Shown here: positions 49,401 to 63,195 of the stretch, one piece after another | Layout of the letters: the number at the start of each line of letters is the position of its first letter | Position numbering within the stretch: position 1 is the first letter of the stretch | DNA from: Strigamia acuminata | Lineage: Eukaryota > Arthropoda > Chilopoda > Geophilomorpha > Linotaeniidae | Reading direction: 5' to 3' | Length of the DNA: 64,000 nt | NCBI GenBank assembly: GCA_949358305.1 | Contig: OX442321.1 | Span: 7,651,605-7,715,604, forward strand | Program-made: the position numbers and the translations under genes | Notes under the pieces: model-generated | What the model was told of the DNA's origin: nothing | What the model saw: the letters and a program-made list of their open reading frames with translations, nothing else | Databases searched by the model: none

Positions 49401-52400
49401 GAAAAATGCCAACAGTAAAAGTCGCGCGTAAATCAACGACAGGGCGACCAAAGTCAACACCCGACCTCGCTACAACGAAACAATCTCGACTCACCCACCT
49501 GAAATCCCCCCGAATCAACCAAAACGCCGCCTCGCAACAATCCCATAAACCATCCGAATTAAAAAAAACCCAAAAAACCGCCCATCCCCACCCCCAAACT
49601 TCCGTCCACCCACCACAACTCCAATCAACTCAATCCCACACACACAAAAATGAATCTCGATAGAATTATCAAAATGACATTTCGCTATACGAAGGAGCGC
49701 CATTACAACCTCGTGATAAGTCCACATGGGTATAGGACGAGGTGGGTGTTATCTCCCTTGCCCTCCCCCCTTCCCACCCCCTTTCCATTCCATCTCAATA
49801 ATAGCCACCATTTTGGTTTTTTTTCAAACCCCCCCACCAACACTTTCCCTATTTTACACATTTCGCTGCATTTTGCCATCCGTGCAATTGCCTTTAATAA
49901 AACAGAAAAAAAAGCCAAAATTTCTACACATTTTAATAAAAAAATTTAATACAAATTTAATAAAATTTAAAGTCGATAATAAAAACTATAGAAAATGTTT
50001 CCATTTTAATATTTTTCCAATGTTTAAAGCCCAAAATTTGCGCATTAGGAATGGAGGGTTCGTAGAAAGAGTGGATTATTGCGAAAGAGAGATGGAGGGG
50101 GAAGGAAACCACGTGACTTTAATGCGTCCCTGGTGGACGGTATAAAAATTAATAAGGCCGCAAGACGCATTCAATATGGCAGATTAACACCCTCGCAGCC
50201 AACTAAGCTCCCCTCCCTCGACGTCGAACAACGCCCACGCATCACAACACAAACGCATCAAACGGCCAAAGCTGAAAAACAATGTCGGAAGTCCTCATCG
50301 ATAGCTCCAACACATATTTATCAACTGCAACTATCTTTTTTCCTCCAAAAAAACACACAAAATTAAAAAACACGTCCAAATCCAACCAAAACTCCTTAAA
50401 AACGCGACACTTGTTTACTAATAACATAATCACGAGCTAAAACACTTCCCAATGCATTTCTCCTGACCCAAAACTCAACCCACAAGAAAAACTAAATCAC
50501 AAACTCTCCCCAACTCCACCAAAACCAACAACAAGAAAACCCCATCCTCATCCCCCCCCCCCCCCAAGAAAAAAAAAAAACAAGAAAAAAAAAAAACCTT
50601 ACATCCCCTTTTCTCCTCCACACGTTGCCATGACGACGCGGCATCCTATTGTGTCTGCGAACCCATCGCCCTGGCAACGGGATGAGGATGAGGAGGAGCA
50701 ACATCCCCAGATTTATCACGACCACTCTGCTACAACTTGTCCGCCTTTCCTAGTGGATGCGGCGCGCACGTGCAGCGAGTGATTGACAACGGTGCGAGAA
50801 TGAATCAAGTATGGCTGACGAGCTGACGACCCCGAAAACAAAATAAATAAAGTCAACTTCCCTCCCCCTAAATTAAATATCCGCCATTTTGCATCGCACC
50901 TTTTCTCGTATCCCCCTTTTATTTATTTATTTCTCCCTCGACTCGTCTGCTCTTGTCATTTCTAATTGGAAGGAGGTGGGGGCGATAAAAAGAGGGGGGC
51001 TACTGGCGAAGAGAGGTTTTATCAGAGGCGGGGGGAGGGGGCTATGATTCAATTTATTGGCGCATTCTCATTGGTTCATTTGTATTTGACAAACAAACAT
51101 GCCTCTAATGGCCCGATAATTGAACTTGACATCAAATTTCAACCTCAAAAACGTGTTGTTCCGTACACCCGTCTTGTTTACACTCGTCTTGTATTTTTCC
51201 TCTCAAATTTATTTTCTCCTTTATTCCCCCAATACGTAATAACTTGTTACCCCCCACCTGGATCCCACCTGTTTGTGATGTCACCTTGTTACGCGTTCTG
51301 AGGCGAAAATAGTGGCAAGGGGTGGTGAAGACGTGAAAAGATGCCTTCCCTCCCCTTCCTCCCTCCATTTCTCTCTTTCAAACGTCAATTAGTGTCTTAA
51401 TTTGACAGTCGAAAAAGAAGAAAGACTAATGGATAAACAAATTTTAAATACACGAGTCAAAACAGTCGAAAACATTTTTATTTTGTATTTATTACAATGA
51501 AACGACAGAAAGAATTGTTTTTATTTTTATTTTTTTTATTTTTTCTTATTTTTTAATCATTCCACTTTTCATCATCTTGTGACGCATGCTCGGCGGTTCG
51601 CTTTGATTAGCGTCTCCTCATCCACTTCCGGTGCCCCCATTTTAATTATGTGCCACCCTCCATCCCAATCTGCACTCCCTTCTTAATCCCGCGCAATGGC
51701 GGATAATTTGCAGCTGGATTGACCACAGAGGGGCTTCAATCATCACCACCCCCACCCATCAACCCCGCAACTCACGCCCCTTACATCCAAATCCACAAAA
51801 ATAAAAAAATTAATAAAATAAACCCATTCGACGTGCAATTTAAACTTTCTGTTTTTCGCTGCACTTTCTAGTGTTCCACAAACAGAAAGAAAGCCAAAAA
51901 CACCCACAAAACTGCAAAAACAGAAATCTTATATTCTTAACTCCAAGTAGTTTGTTTATGCCCGGGATTTGCTTTTTACAACCAAATTCATAATGGCTGC
52001 CATACGCAGGTGAAGGAATCACCAAAAACACGAGTAAAATCAAAATTGGGTCATAATTCAATACACTGAACGAAAACAAAGGAATAATATCGCCGTTTAG
52101 ACGCAAAAACCTCAAAACTGAACGAAACAATGCCAATTTGGCACATATTAATCCATTAGAATTTATCGGAAGTAACTCTGTCATTTTATTCGTGTTTTTG
52201 TCTCATGAAAAACAGCAAAAAGCAGACAAGCAGAAACTTGCATATAAAATGTTCATCTTTTGCGATTTAAAGCGAAAACGTTGCGAGGGTTGTCGAGTGC
52301 GGCGCGGGCAAAACGGAAGTCGTACGAGGAGGCAGGTTCGTGGATGGTCGGTCGTCGAAGCCTCAAGATAGTGCGCGGGGCCATGGCTTCCTGAGCAAGC

Positions 52401-52960
52401 GCTTCCACGTGGCGCTTGCATGTGCATATTCATGACACACCCTCGGCGTCCCGTTCAATTTCCGGTTGCCTTCCCCTCCCTCCTCCTGACCACGTGACAT
52501 GGCGACAATAATTTTCTATCTGCTACGGATTAGTTCTCCTCGTCACAGAATGGATCTATAATTTTTCCCTACGCCGAATCTGCGACCACAAAATCCATCT
52601 GTCATTTCGCTTATTTTCGCCACTTTTCGCAATTTCCGGCTCATCAAATCCGCCATTCCCCAAAGCCCCGAAATTGCATGTCAAACGAATCAACTAATTT
52701 TGTCCCCGCACAAAAATCCCCGAATTCCGCTTTAAAAACGCGCCAAACTCGCGCGTTTCGTCGAGTAATTGGACTAAAACACGAGCCGAAACGGTGAGAA
52801 ATTGAAGACATAATGCACTTTTTCGCCGCGACAAGTGAAACGCAGAGCAAATCCCATTAGACGGCGCAGTGTTTATCAAGTCGTCATGCGTTTGAATCGC
52901 ACAAATGGAGAGATCAAAGTGGAGAGAGGGAAGCGCATAAAAGATTCACCGGGACCACCC
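46450..52960. other. Noncoding DNA with recurrent GCCAT/ATGGCGG motifs
   Basis: No exon was supported. AAGATGGCGG or AAAATGGCG-type words (YY1/Pho-like) occur near 47421, 47604, 48653, 48862 and, on the other strand, 50882. An (AAAC)n run is at 47762-47785, a (GA)n run at 49256-49267. A TATAAAAA string occurs near 50141. Confidence 0.35.
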
Positions 52961-52972
52961 GAAGGGGTGCCA

Positions 52973-53035
52973 CTAATCTCAGCCCCCCAGGCCTAATCTA
53001 AGGGCGGACGACCACCGAGGATTACCGCTAATCTC
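52973..53035. promoter_or_regulatory. K50 homeodomain site cluster
   Basis: TAATCT occurs at 52974, 52994 and 53029 and GGATTA at 53019-53024, four bicoid/Otx-class cores in 63 bp within an unusually GC-rich segment. Binding is inference. Confidence 0.35.
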
Positions 53036-53260
53036 GCTGGTTCATCAGAGGTGAGGTGCGGGGGCGTACTGCGGTCTCCCCCGCTCCACCCACGCCGAGC
53101 CCATCATCCATCATCTGATAGGATTCCACCTGTCAACATGGATGCGCGACAAAGGAACAAAAAATAAATCTAACGTGGCTGCTGCACTTTTACAACCACT
53201 TCTCGCGTTTAAAATTCAGTTTTGCAAACCCAACAACACCAACAAATGCCACAAGTTAAT

Positions 53261-53627
53261 TCCACAATTGTCTCCCCATGTTATTCCTATGGGAGAAAAT
53301 TAATTAAATCGTTTCTCCATGTTATTCCTATGGAAAAAAATAATTTCAGACATTTTTCAATAATAAATTAATACATAGAAAAATATCCATGTTTCCTGAT
53401 GAATAACGTTACAATATACAGTATTTACACTCTAATTTCCACAATTGTCTCCCCTATGGGAGAAAATTAATTTTCACATTTATTAAATCGTTTCTCCATG
53501 TTATTCCTATGGGAAAAATAATTCCCGAATTTTTTCAATAATCAATCAATCAATCAATCAACATATAGAAAAATATCCATATTTCCTGACGAATTACAAT
53601 ACACAGTATTTACACTCTATAATTTCT
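53261..53627. repeat. Tandem duplication, about 177-bp unit
   Basis: Two direct copies start TCCACAATTGTCTCCCC (53261 and 53438) and share TTTCTCCATGTTATTCCTATGG, AGAAAAATATCCAT and CAGTATTTACACTCT. The second has gained a (CAAT)n run near 53540. Confidence 0.9.
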
Positions 53628-54583
53628 TAATATCATATAAATTAAACCGTTGAGCAAAAACAACAACTGTACCGAGATTGCGCCATCATCACATGCTAAA
53701 CAATTCTGCTTCCTCGTATACAATGGATGGGAAGTTGATAAACAATTCAAGGTTGATTCCTCACATAAAAACAGCGAATTTAAATACCCGATTTAAATCG
53801 CTTTATATATATATATATATGTACACACATATAAATAAATAAACAACGAAACATCGTGTATGATCAATGCAACGCGACACGCTCTCTCTCACCACCGTGT
53901 TCCCACGCAAACCCCCTATTAGCACAGACTTATTAGTTTGCATATATAATTTACTTTGACAGTCTGGACACAAACTGCGTGCAAATCAACAGATTTTGTC
54001 GTGCGCCCAAATTCTCATACAAATTCCGCTTTCCGCATGCAATTTGCGAGGGGGACTCGGGATTTGGACGCAGCTTTGCCACCAATTCGCGCTCATTTCT
54101 TGATGAATTGTAATTTCCATCGGCCGGGGCGAAAATGGCGCCGTTTTCATTATGTGCCATCATAGATGGATTTTTATCAGTTAATGCGCGCCCATCATTG
54201 CTTGTATGGGGTGTTCGGTGTTGTTTTCAATTTGAGACAAGACTCGTCTCCTCCCCTCGTGCCGAATATTGAAATCGATAATAAAAAGGCCATAAAAACA
54301 ACTTACATACTAATGGCGCTTCACATGCCATGAATTTGCATAAATGACACTAAAGGAATTGCGCGAATTTACATTACTAAATTTTCACACCGCACACCAA
54401 TAGTTTTTTTCGCGCCCCTCCGAACTTTTATTGCACCGCACGATAAATTTGATCGCAAAATTGATAGAAAAAGATTTTAAAAAAAGATTTTAAAATAAAT
54501 AAAACTTTTGTTTATTTTTATATCTTTTAATTTGTTGATTGCTTCATAATTTATTTTTTTTCTTCTTCTTCTTTTTCTTGCAG
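53628..54583. other. Noncoding DNA preceding a candidate exon
   Basis: Contains a (TA)n run at about 53803-53820. No exon was supported before the pyrimidine-rich acceptor tract at 54550-54583. Confidence 0.35.
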
Positions 54584-54707
54584 GGATTTGGTGGACAAAT
54601 GAATTGTGAGAAGTTGTTATTGGATTTACCTTACAGTGGCTGTTGCTATGGATACCAAACTGAGCTTAGGATGCCAGAGAGAGAGAATTTGAAAAGGCAT
54701 CTTTGGG
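54584..54707 (+). CDS. Candidate internal exon of an unknown gene
   Basis: A strong acceptor (long TTTTCTTCTTCTTCTTTTTC tract, then TTGCAG) and a strong donor (GGG|GTAAGTCC) bound 124 nt that is open in the frame GFGGQMNCEKLLLDLPYSG followed by CCYGYQTELRMPERENLKRH. The local base use is less AT-rich than the flanks. I do not recognise the sequence. With an internal ATG at 54599 it could also be the first coding exon after a noncoding leader such as one starting near 46296. No neighbouring exon was found, so the gene would have introns of many kilobases. Confidence 0.4.
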
Positions 54708-57700
54708 GTAAGTCCATTGCAACTTCTTTTCATGGACTAGGGAAGTCGCGCAGACCAGCACCAGATCCATAATAAACCAATAAACTAACACTCCTCAACA
54801 CACTTTTTTTTATTTTTTTTATTTTTAAATTTTATTTTAATCATGTTTTTATTATTTTTATTAAGCAAACACAAACAAAAATTACAAAACGAATAAACAA
54901 CTTAAAAAAAAGCGAAATAATAATAATAAAAGGCGAAATAAACACATAAAGCGCTCGAGTTTGACTGATTTACATTTAGGAAGTGATTTAACAGTTAAAG
55001 GCGATAGTTTTTAATTTCCAGCGAATTTAGATAAATATATAAACACCAATTTGCATTTATTTACTAAAACAGACGAAAAAAAATGACTCCCAACTTAATA
55101 TATTCGAAATTACATACAAATAGCTGGTTTTGACTTATAGACTGTCTGCATACAAAATCTCTCACCAGGGGGTTGTGTCAATTTATCTTGCGCCTCTTCA
55201 TTCAACTTGACATTTCACGAAAATTAGGCCTAATTAATTGTATCCGAGTCTCATTTGAGCTGCACATTTGCCTTTTCCCTCCAAGATGGAGCACCAAAAC
55301 TACTGATACAATTCAAGGTGTCGTGACAACCCCTTCTCTGATTGGTCACGAATTTGTCACTGTCTTCTCGTACAATGTCTCGCTCCGTGTTCGTTATTTC
55401 CCAATCAAATTAATACAAAAGGAACACCCATTCCCCAATTGATTTGTTTACAACTTGCAAACTTCACGCCGCCATTTTCTGCATTTTACCAAACAACAGA
55501 AAGAAGAAGAAAAAAAAAATACAATTCATTTTCTGTCTCTCAAGAGGGGGCCCCGCAACATCAATCCCGTAATACAGCATGACACAATCAGGGTTATTGT
55601 TTGTGGTTGCGTTATTGTTGCTATAGCAACCAAATCTGGCTCATAAATCCAATTAATGGCTATACCACCACAACAAATTAAAAAATTCCAGCAAAAATAT
55701 GACTTTTGTCTCTTTATTAATGACTTGTAGCTCCCCAACCCATTCTCAATCATCACATTCTCTCCTTCGCGGACATTAAAGACCCACAGCTCCACTCGCG
55801 CTAATTTATTGTCGCAATAAGTGCAACTCACAAACCCCAGAAATAAATAAATAAATAAAAATTAAAAAAAAACACCAATTGCAATTGCAACGCATAAAAA
55901 ACGAAAACTACTAAAAAATTAAAATTAAAACGAGAAAAAACTCTCATTTTCCCATCACTTGGCAACAAAAAGCCGTGGAAAACATCATCAAATATTAACA
56001 AGACGCTCTCCAAACCGCCTAGTAGTAAAAAGCCAAACTGCAGCCCAATCCAAAAGCATACACCCCAACTGTGCAGAGATAGCCATCAGTCGCCACCCCC
56101 AGCTTTACACCCACTCGCACATAAAAAACACTCGAAAATATGCTCGAAACCTCAATCAATTGGTTCCAAACCTATAATTTTCCCACGTGAGGGGGTCAGC
56201 CATGTTGGGTCATCCCAAACCTCCTCGTTTACGACCTTGTTAAGACGTTGTCTGACCCTAAGTGAAGTCCCCATTAGCTGACATGTGTTGCTTCTGCGTT
56301 TCTACACCAGAGGGCTAAATGCCCGGTTGTAAATTATGGCGCTCAACAAGGAGAGGCCAAAACAGCACTACTTGGCCTGATTACTTTATTGTTTTATAAC
56401 TGCACGAAACGTTGCCTTTAAGATTCTCACAGTCCACCCAAACGGAACCAACATTCGACGTCGCCTCCCTATCATTTAGCTTAAAACTAAAGCCAAAAGT
56501 GTCATAAAACGACAAATAAACAAAAAAACAAACAACCAATACACATTTTTCAATGTCACAGCAAACAGGTAGCGATCGGAATCTCAATCTGACAAGTGAG
56601 TGACGAATTAATTAAGCAAACGCCCCAATAATAGTCAAAAATAAATAAATCAAAATACATTCATTTCCAAAATTAATAACACCCCATTTCCCCCCACCCT
56701 CGCTTCAAAACCCCCTTCTTTCTTTCTCCCAAACCGGAATTTCAAGTCACATGACTCAGCATCCCCACAACGCATGCGTAGATGTCAAAACTTGACATTT
56801 CAACTTTCCCCTACGCCTCGAAACAAAACCAAGCAAAATAAAGCAAGTACGGTAAACCGTACCTCTATTAAATGGTACCGTTATGGTGCCAATTGGTCGC
56901 GTTATTCTGTCACCGGTCACCCCCATTCTATTTTCACAAATCCTCCGCGCTTCTTTTTATTTATAAACACCAAAATATATAGAAACCATCTTAAAAATGA
57001 CATCACAAGCAATCACGAAAGTTGAATGGAAGTCTAATGAAGCTGGGAAACCCCCTCATCAAGAGGCGGGGGCGATGTATCTACCCCTATAACCCCTCCC
57101 TCGCCTCTCGTGTCACCTCAGATCCCCTGGTGGCTTCCTTCAAGTGGACTCCACTCGAAACGTTTACTTAGTTCTCTACAATAAGACACTCCACAGGATG
57201 TTGTATCATTTCCGCACGACCCTTCCCAGCCCCACCCTAATATTCCTCACAATTCGCCCCAATATCCAAAATTCCTCACTACACCCCCACACCAAAAAAA
57301 AAAAATTTTTTTCTCTCTAAAAAAAAAAAAAAAAAAAAAAAATATTATAAAAAGTAGGAAATAATTTTTACCCTCATCATCCAATACCCCAAGTATGTTT
57401 TCCCCATCCCCTTTTATTCGTGGGGAGTTGGTGGAACCCAGATCCAATCTCTTTGGTTATCAGAAGGATCCAATCAGAGCAGAGGCGCAACAGAAGAAGG
57501 AGAAATTGCTTTTCCTTCTCATTTTTTTTTCTTCCCTTCCCTCTCTTCTTCCTTCTTTCTTTAATCTCAAAATGGCGCCAAATTTTTTTCCCAACATTTT
57601 TTTTGTATTCCCCCTCGCTCCATCGTTGCACAACCCTTTAAGAAACAAAAACAAACCCGCACATCTTCGACTGCAAGGTTGGGAAGAGGGGGATGAGATG

Positions 57701-59787
57701 AGAAGGGGTGGATACCTCATTCCTGATTGGACACACTGGGGTCCACGAACAATAGACGCCGCCTATCGACCACTCACGTAACAAGGGCAGATGAAAATTT
57801 CAAAACAAAAATCGAAAAACAAAAATAATAAATTTAAAAAAAAAAATAATTAATTATTTTTATTAAATTTTTATTATATAAAAAAATAAATTCCTAATTT
57901 TTCTATTTTACCTGCGCACGGAACATGAATTTAATCACGTGCAATTGTCAATTGAAAATTGGTGAGTTGCAACCTGCTGGGCGTGGTCGTGTACCGGGTG
58001 TGCAGGGGGAGTGTGGAACTATATATAAACTAGTAGGGGTGATGAAGGTGTGCGTTTGTCACTCACGCAACTATAACGTGATTTCTTTTTTTTCCTTTCT
58101 CCTTCATAACGGTTTTTTCTATCCCTCGGTCGGAGGTCCACTTTGTCCGAACCGCATTCCGGATTATTTTCTCTCTCAACGGAATAAAACCAAAAGAAAA
58201 AAAAAAAAACGACAACGGTGTTGAGTAACACAACATCCACCTCAACGCCTGATAATCGCCAGATAATCGTTTAATGACGTCACTCGCACAAGCTGCAAAG
58301 AGGAAATTGCGAAACGTTCCAACCAAACCCAAAACAACAACAAAACAACAACCTTACGATGCAAATTACTCCCAAAAACTTCACCAATTCATAAAAATTA
58401 ACACCTCAACGCGCCCAAACGCCATAATCCCCCACCTTTTATCTCCCAAAAACCCCCACCACCCCCCAAAACCAGATAAAAACAAACCCGAGCGCCTTTA
58501 CACCAATAATATCTCGAACGTCTGCGGGGGACAAACGAGAGGATTTCGCTATCTGTCGCCACAGCGTGTTCACACCAAGCGTTTGGATCTCATCCGATAA
58601 TCAGAAAAACTGACCTATCCGCCTATTCTTTCCGCACCTTGTATGATATCACTAGTGGTACATTATTGAAGTAATATATTGTTGTAAACAAAATTAATAA
58701 ACATGTCGAGATGAGATTTGGTCAACAATTATCCGCGCAAAGTCCAGAAAGGCAATTCGGCGTCCAAAAAAATAAAATCCAATTTATTAAGACACGTGAC
58801 CTTCGGCGCGTTGCGTGCTCCAATTTGGCCTCCTCAACATGATCAACTCGACAGCACGGAGCATTAAAAATGCATCACCTCTTTCTTGGTGAGTGACGTG
58901 ACTCCGGCTGGCGTCCCCTTCGAGGCGTTTGCCACCATTTGGCCTATAAACACATTTATTTGGACGAGTCAAAATTAATTATAACCAGGGGAAAAGAGTC
59001 TTCCCTGTGGGTGTTTAAAGCAGAGCCGGGTCGGGGAGTGGGTTTACGAGGGGTTGGCGTAGTGGCGTTCGTCCATATGCTTCGCTTCCCCTCCTGATTG
59101 AACCTCGATCAATCTGATTTGATTTCATTGTCTGCCACACGCCCGGGATTGGTGTCACTTGCGGGTCTTCTGGGGCCGAGAATAATCTATTTAGGTGTGT
59201 GTAGGGGTGTGTGGGCAGAGCGATGAGGGGGGTTGGGTGTTGTCAGATGTGATTTCAATTTGGTATGGAACCCCAATCAATCCGCTCCCTTCCGACGCTC
59301 GCTGAATCAAGAGATGTAAATTTTAAATGTCGACACGAGGGGGTGCGCGCCTGTTTTATTTTTTAATTAGGGCTAAAACGTTTTTGGGTTTGTGTTGTGT
59401 ATTCGTTTTATTGGTGACTGTTTTGAAATGTGATATTTCGATCGGGGGTTTTTGAATGTGTGTTTGGGATTATGCTCGAGTGTGCTGTGTGGGGGTTAAC
59501 AAAGAATGCTTTTTATTGCTATTATCGTCGAGTTAAAGGTAATGTGACCTATGGAGCCCCGTAATCTCTGTAAGCCGTGTGTATGTTTTATTATGTAGTC
59601 GGAGGATAATCGTGGTAGTTTAATATACACGGTTTTTACCTTGTTGAATGTCACGATACGCTTGTTTACAACTATTTACATCATACAAGTGAAATGCAAA
59701 TGGAAATCACCTTGATCCGACGCCGTTTGCAATGGGTATTACGTATTAAGCAACAAAAGTTTCCTAGTAGCTTAGAAAAATAAAAAT
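54708..59787. other. Noncoding DNA
   Basis: No exon was supported. GCCGCCATTTT near 55469 and AAAATGGCGCC near 57570 are YY1/Pho-like. TATATATAA at 58020-58028 is a possible TATA box on the plus strand. An A-rich tract lies at 57318-57341. Confidence 0.35.
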
Positions 59788-60205
59788 TCACTGAAATATC
59801 GAAATGGAAATGAAAGTTCACTGAAATATCGAAATAAAAATTTAAAAAGTCACTGAAATATCGAAAATAAGTTTTAAATTCGCTGAAATATCGAATAAAA
59901 ATGAAAATTTACTAAAATTTCAAAATAAAAATGAAAATACACTAAAATTTCGAAATAAAAATGAAAATTCACTAACATTTCGAAATAAAAATAAAAATTT
60001 ACTAAAATTTTACAATAAGAATGAAAATTCACTAAAATTTCGAAATAAAAATGAAATTTCAGGGAAATATCCAAAAATAAATTAAAAACCACTGAAATAT
60101 CAACAAATAAATTAAAAACCACTGAAATATCGAAATAAAAACTGTAATCCACTGAAATATCAAAAAATACATTAAAAAAATCCACTGAAAAATCGAAATT
60201 CCAAC
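59788..60205. repeat. 30-bp minisatellite
   Basis: About fourteen copies of a unit close to CACTGAAATATCGAAATAAA plus AATGAAAATT, with units at the right end more diverged. The minus strand is open through it (repeated NFHFYFEILV-type peptide), a composition effect. Confidence 0.9.
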
Positions 60206-61061
60206 AGAAAACTGCAAAATCCATTTTTGTCTTATTTTTAAATATTTTATTTTAACAGCTCTATAACAAGCCCAACAAACCCATCAACGCGTGTTTACAA
60301 TTTCAACATCTTTAAGAGTTTAATTCCCGCCTTCCCTCTCTCTCTCTTTCATTTTCACTTTCAATTTCAAATTAAATTCCCACCCCTCGTCGCAACTCAT
60401 GAAACTGGACACTTTTAAACACAATCCATAAAACCATTGTTCCCAATCTCAAATTTTTTATTATAATTTTTTTTTTCCTAATTTTTTTTTTATTTTTTTT
60501 TATCTCAGCTTAAATTTTCCTCCGCTTTGAGGCGCCACACATCATCTAATTGGCGTCGTTCTCAAGTCGTCTCATTAGCAAAATTACTCCATCGGGGAAG
60601 AAGGGGGTGCGATGTGTAGGAGGGGGTAAGGTGATCATCATGTTACTCCGCCATTTTTTTTTTATCCTTCTCTTTTGGACTCTTTTTTTATGACTTCATT
60701 CAATACCCTCTTTTACAAAACCGCAAAGTGATAAAAACTTGAGTGTCATTAAGAATTACAGACTCCAATTTGAGAAAAAGCCAAGAAAATGGCGGAAGAA
60801 ATTAGCGTCGTAAAAATCAAAAAAATTCATTCGGTTCACGCAAATCAGCCTTCAACCGAGAAAACATTCATTTTCCCATTTTATAATTTTATTTACCCAA
60901 ATTTTATAGCAAAATAACGGCCTCGATCCACATAAATCTTCACCCGACACCCCACAACCAAAAATCCACACATTTTTTAAAAAATAAAAAAAAATACAAA
61001 ATTCTAAAAACTGCAACCCAATTTTTTTAAGGGGCGATGATAACAGGAAGTAAACCTTAAC

Positions 61062-61094
<33 letters not shown>

Positions 61095-63195
61095 TGCCGC
61101 CCCCTAACGTCCAATTCCGTGATTCGCGCGACTAAAGTGCGGCTTATCCTTTCCGCCATCATCAATTTCAAGGCTTTTTTGTACACATTTCCCTTGTTGC
61201 ATCACATCCCAATTGAAAAACTAAAGAAATCACCTCGAAAAAATAATCTAAAATAATAAAAAATGCACGAAGAATGGCGAAGGGGTTGTCCCCGAAAACA
61301 AGCGTCGCATATATCGACGAAGGAAGGGGGTATTAAAAAGTGACCTCATTTACATATAGTGAATTAAAATTCCTTTGCCCGCTGACCGTAATACCTTTGG
61401 TCCAATATGGGAAATTCCTCGCCGAGCAGTGATTCCAAAAACCCCCCTCCGCACACCCTTTATCGCCTGGCAATGCGAAGAACCCCTTTAAAACCGTGTT
61501 GGAGGAACCCTCCACACTCGAATCCAAATTCCACGGACCAATGTTAGCCTCGTTTTGGCGCTTCGCTTTTCGAGCTTCAATGGATGCTCGAACAATGGCC
61601 GCGTCACGTCACAACCGGTGCTGGTTCAGAGAGGCGAGACAGCTGCTTCCGGTGTGCGGAGACCTCGCGGAACCCCATCGACTAATTTCGGTTTGATTTA
61701 ACTTTTATTCGAGGCAGAATGGAGAGAAAGAGAAACGGCGTAAATGAATTTCGCTCGGGTTAAGGTTAGTCGCTCGTCACGTGGAAGGAAAGAAGCAAGC
61801 GCCGGTGTTCGTCTGAATGGGGTGTGGCGCGCGGGGAGGGGAGGGGCGGCGAGGGATGGATGGGTGTTGATAGTGAGAGGGTGTTATGTCCTCGGGCTAT
61901 TTGTGATACCATCGGACTAATATCCCGACTTGCATTGTGACTCGTTAGAGAGGAAATCACTTGAAAAACACACTTGAAACGCCAATAACAACCCACAAAC
62001 ACATGTAAGAAAACAAAACAAAAACAAAAAAACAAAACAAAACACAAAAAACACCAAAACACAAAAAAAAACCAAAAAAAAACACAAAAAAACCCACAAA
62101 ACACAAACTCAAAACAAAACAAAACGATATTTCAATCAATTCCACCTAAACTCTCGAAAACACCGACAAAAAAACCAATCAAAACGAAACGCCGAGAAAC
62201 CTAAAAAGAAAAAACAAACACTTTCCCCCGCTCGAAACTCGTGTTATGTTATAAAACGCATTTCGCTATACCAAGGTACAAAACCCTTCGTTATAACGAT
62301 AAAATGGAGGCGTTTGGCGGATACCGCACACCTGTGCCACCAGCCCCGGACATCGGTAATGAGAGAACGCTACGGCTGGCGCCCTGCAGTTTACACGAAC
62401 GCGCACGTGCATGGGAGGAGGAAGAAGGAGAAGGGAGACGAGGATGCTTATCACCCCATAATCATCTTCCGCCCACGCAACATGGCCGACACGTACAGGT
62501 GAATGCAGATATTCCACAAAATTAAAAAAAAATAAACAAAAAAAAAATTCAATTACCCACCCCGACTTTTAAAACCCCCCGACACTCATTTGGTCCCTCG
62601 AAGCCGAGCACCGACAAAAAAAAACGCGACGCGAGGAGAAAAAAATATATCGCGCTGACATTTAGTCGACAATGGAGCCCCCAATCCACAATTTGAAATA
62701 TGACAGACCCGTCTTGGAAGTTCTCCCCTCGCTAGACCGTAAACCACACACTACCCCCCACCCTACCCTTGGAGGACCCCGCTTGGACCCCCCCTGGATC
62801 GGAACCGCACCTCCCTCATCCCCCCGCTGCAGCTTCTGCATGGCCCTAGGACATCCCCCTTTTCGCCCTCCCTCTTCAGACAGCTGCCTGGTTCTCCCTG
62901 AATGAGTTTTGCGAGGCGGGGAGGGCGACGGGGGTAGACGGGCACGCGGACCAGAGTTGGCGGTGGGGGTGGCGGTGGAAACGAAAGGAGGGGAGGGGTG
63001 GACAGGTGGGTTGGGTTGGGTTCTGTGAGGTTCATCCCTTGCTGGAGTTTCCAAGCCCTGTTTTGTTTTGTGTCCTCGTCGCAACGACTTTTTTCTTTTT
63101 ACACTTTTTAATTTTTTCTTTTTTTAGTTTTGGTTTTAACGGCAGTTGCGTTTTCGAAACCGTTTTGCTATTGTTGCGTTTTTTGTTCTGATTTA
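60206..63195. other. Noncoding DNA
   Basis: No exon was supported. CCGCCATTTTTT near 60651 and AAAATGGCGGAAG near 60786 extend the YY1/Pho-like motif series. An A-rich tract lies at 61060-61090 and low-complexity AAAACACAAA repeats at 62005-62125. Confidence 0.35.

Noticed and set aside
61766-62145. Phe/Val/Cys-rich minus-strand open frames resembling membrane proteins
   Set aside because: They come from AAAACACAAA low-complexity DNA and have no conserved motif.
62662-63084. 140-codon minus-strand open frame, Pro/Arg-rich
   Set aside because: GC-rich composition effect; no domain, no splice or polyadenylation support.
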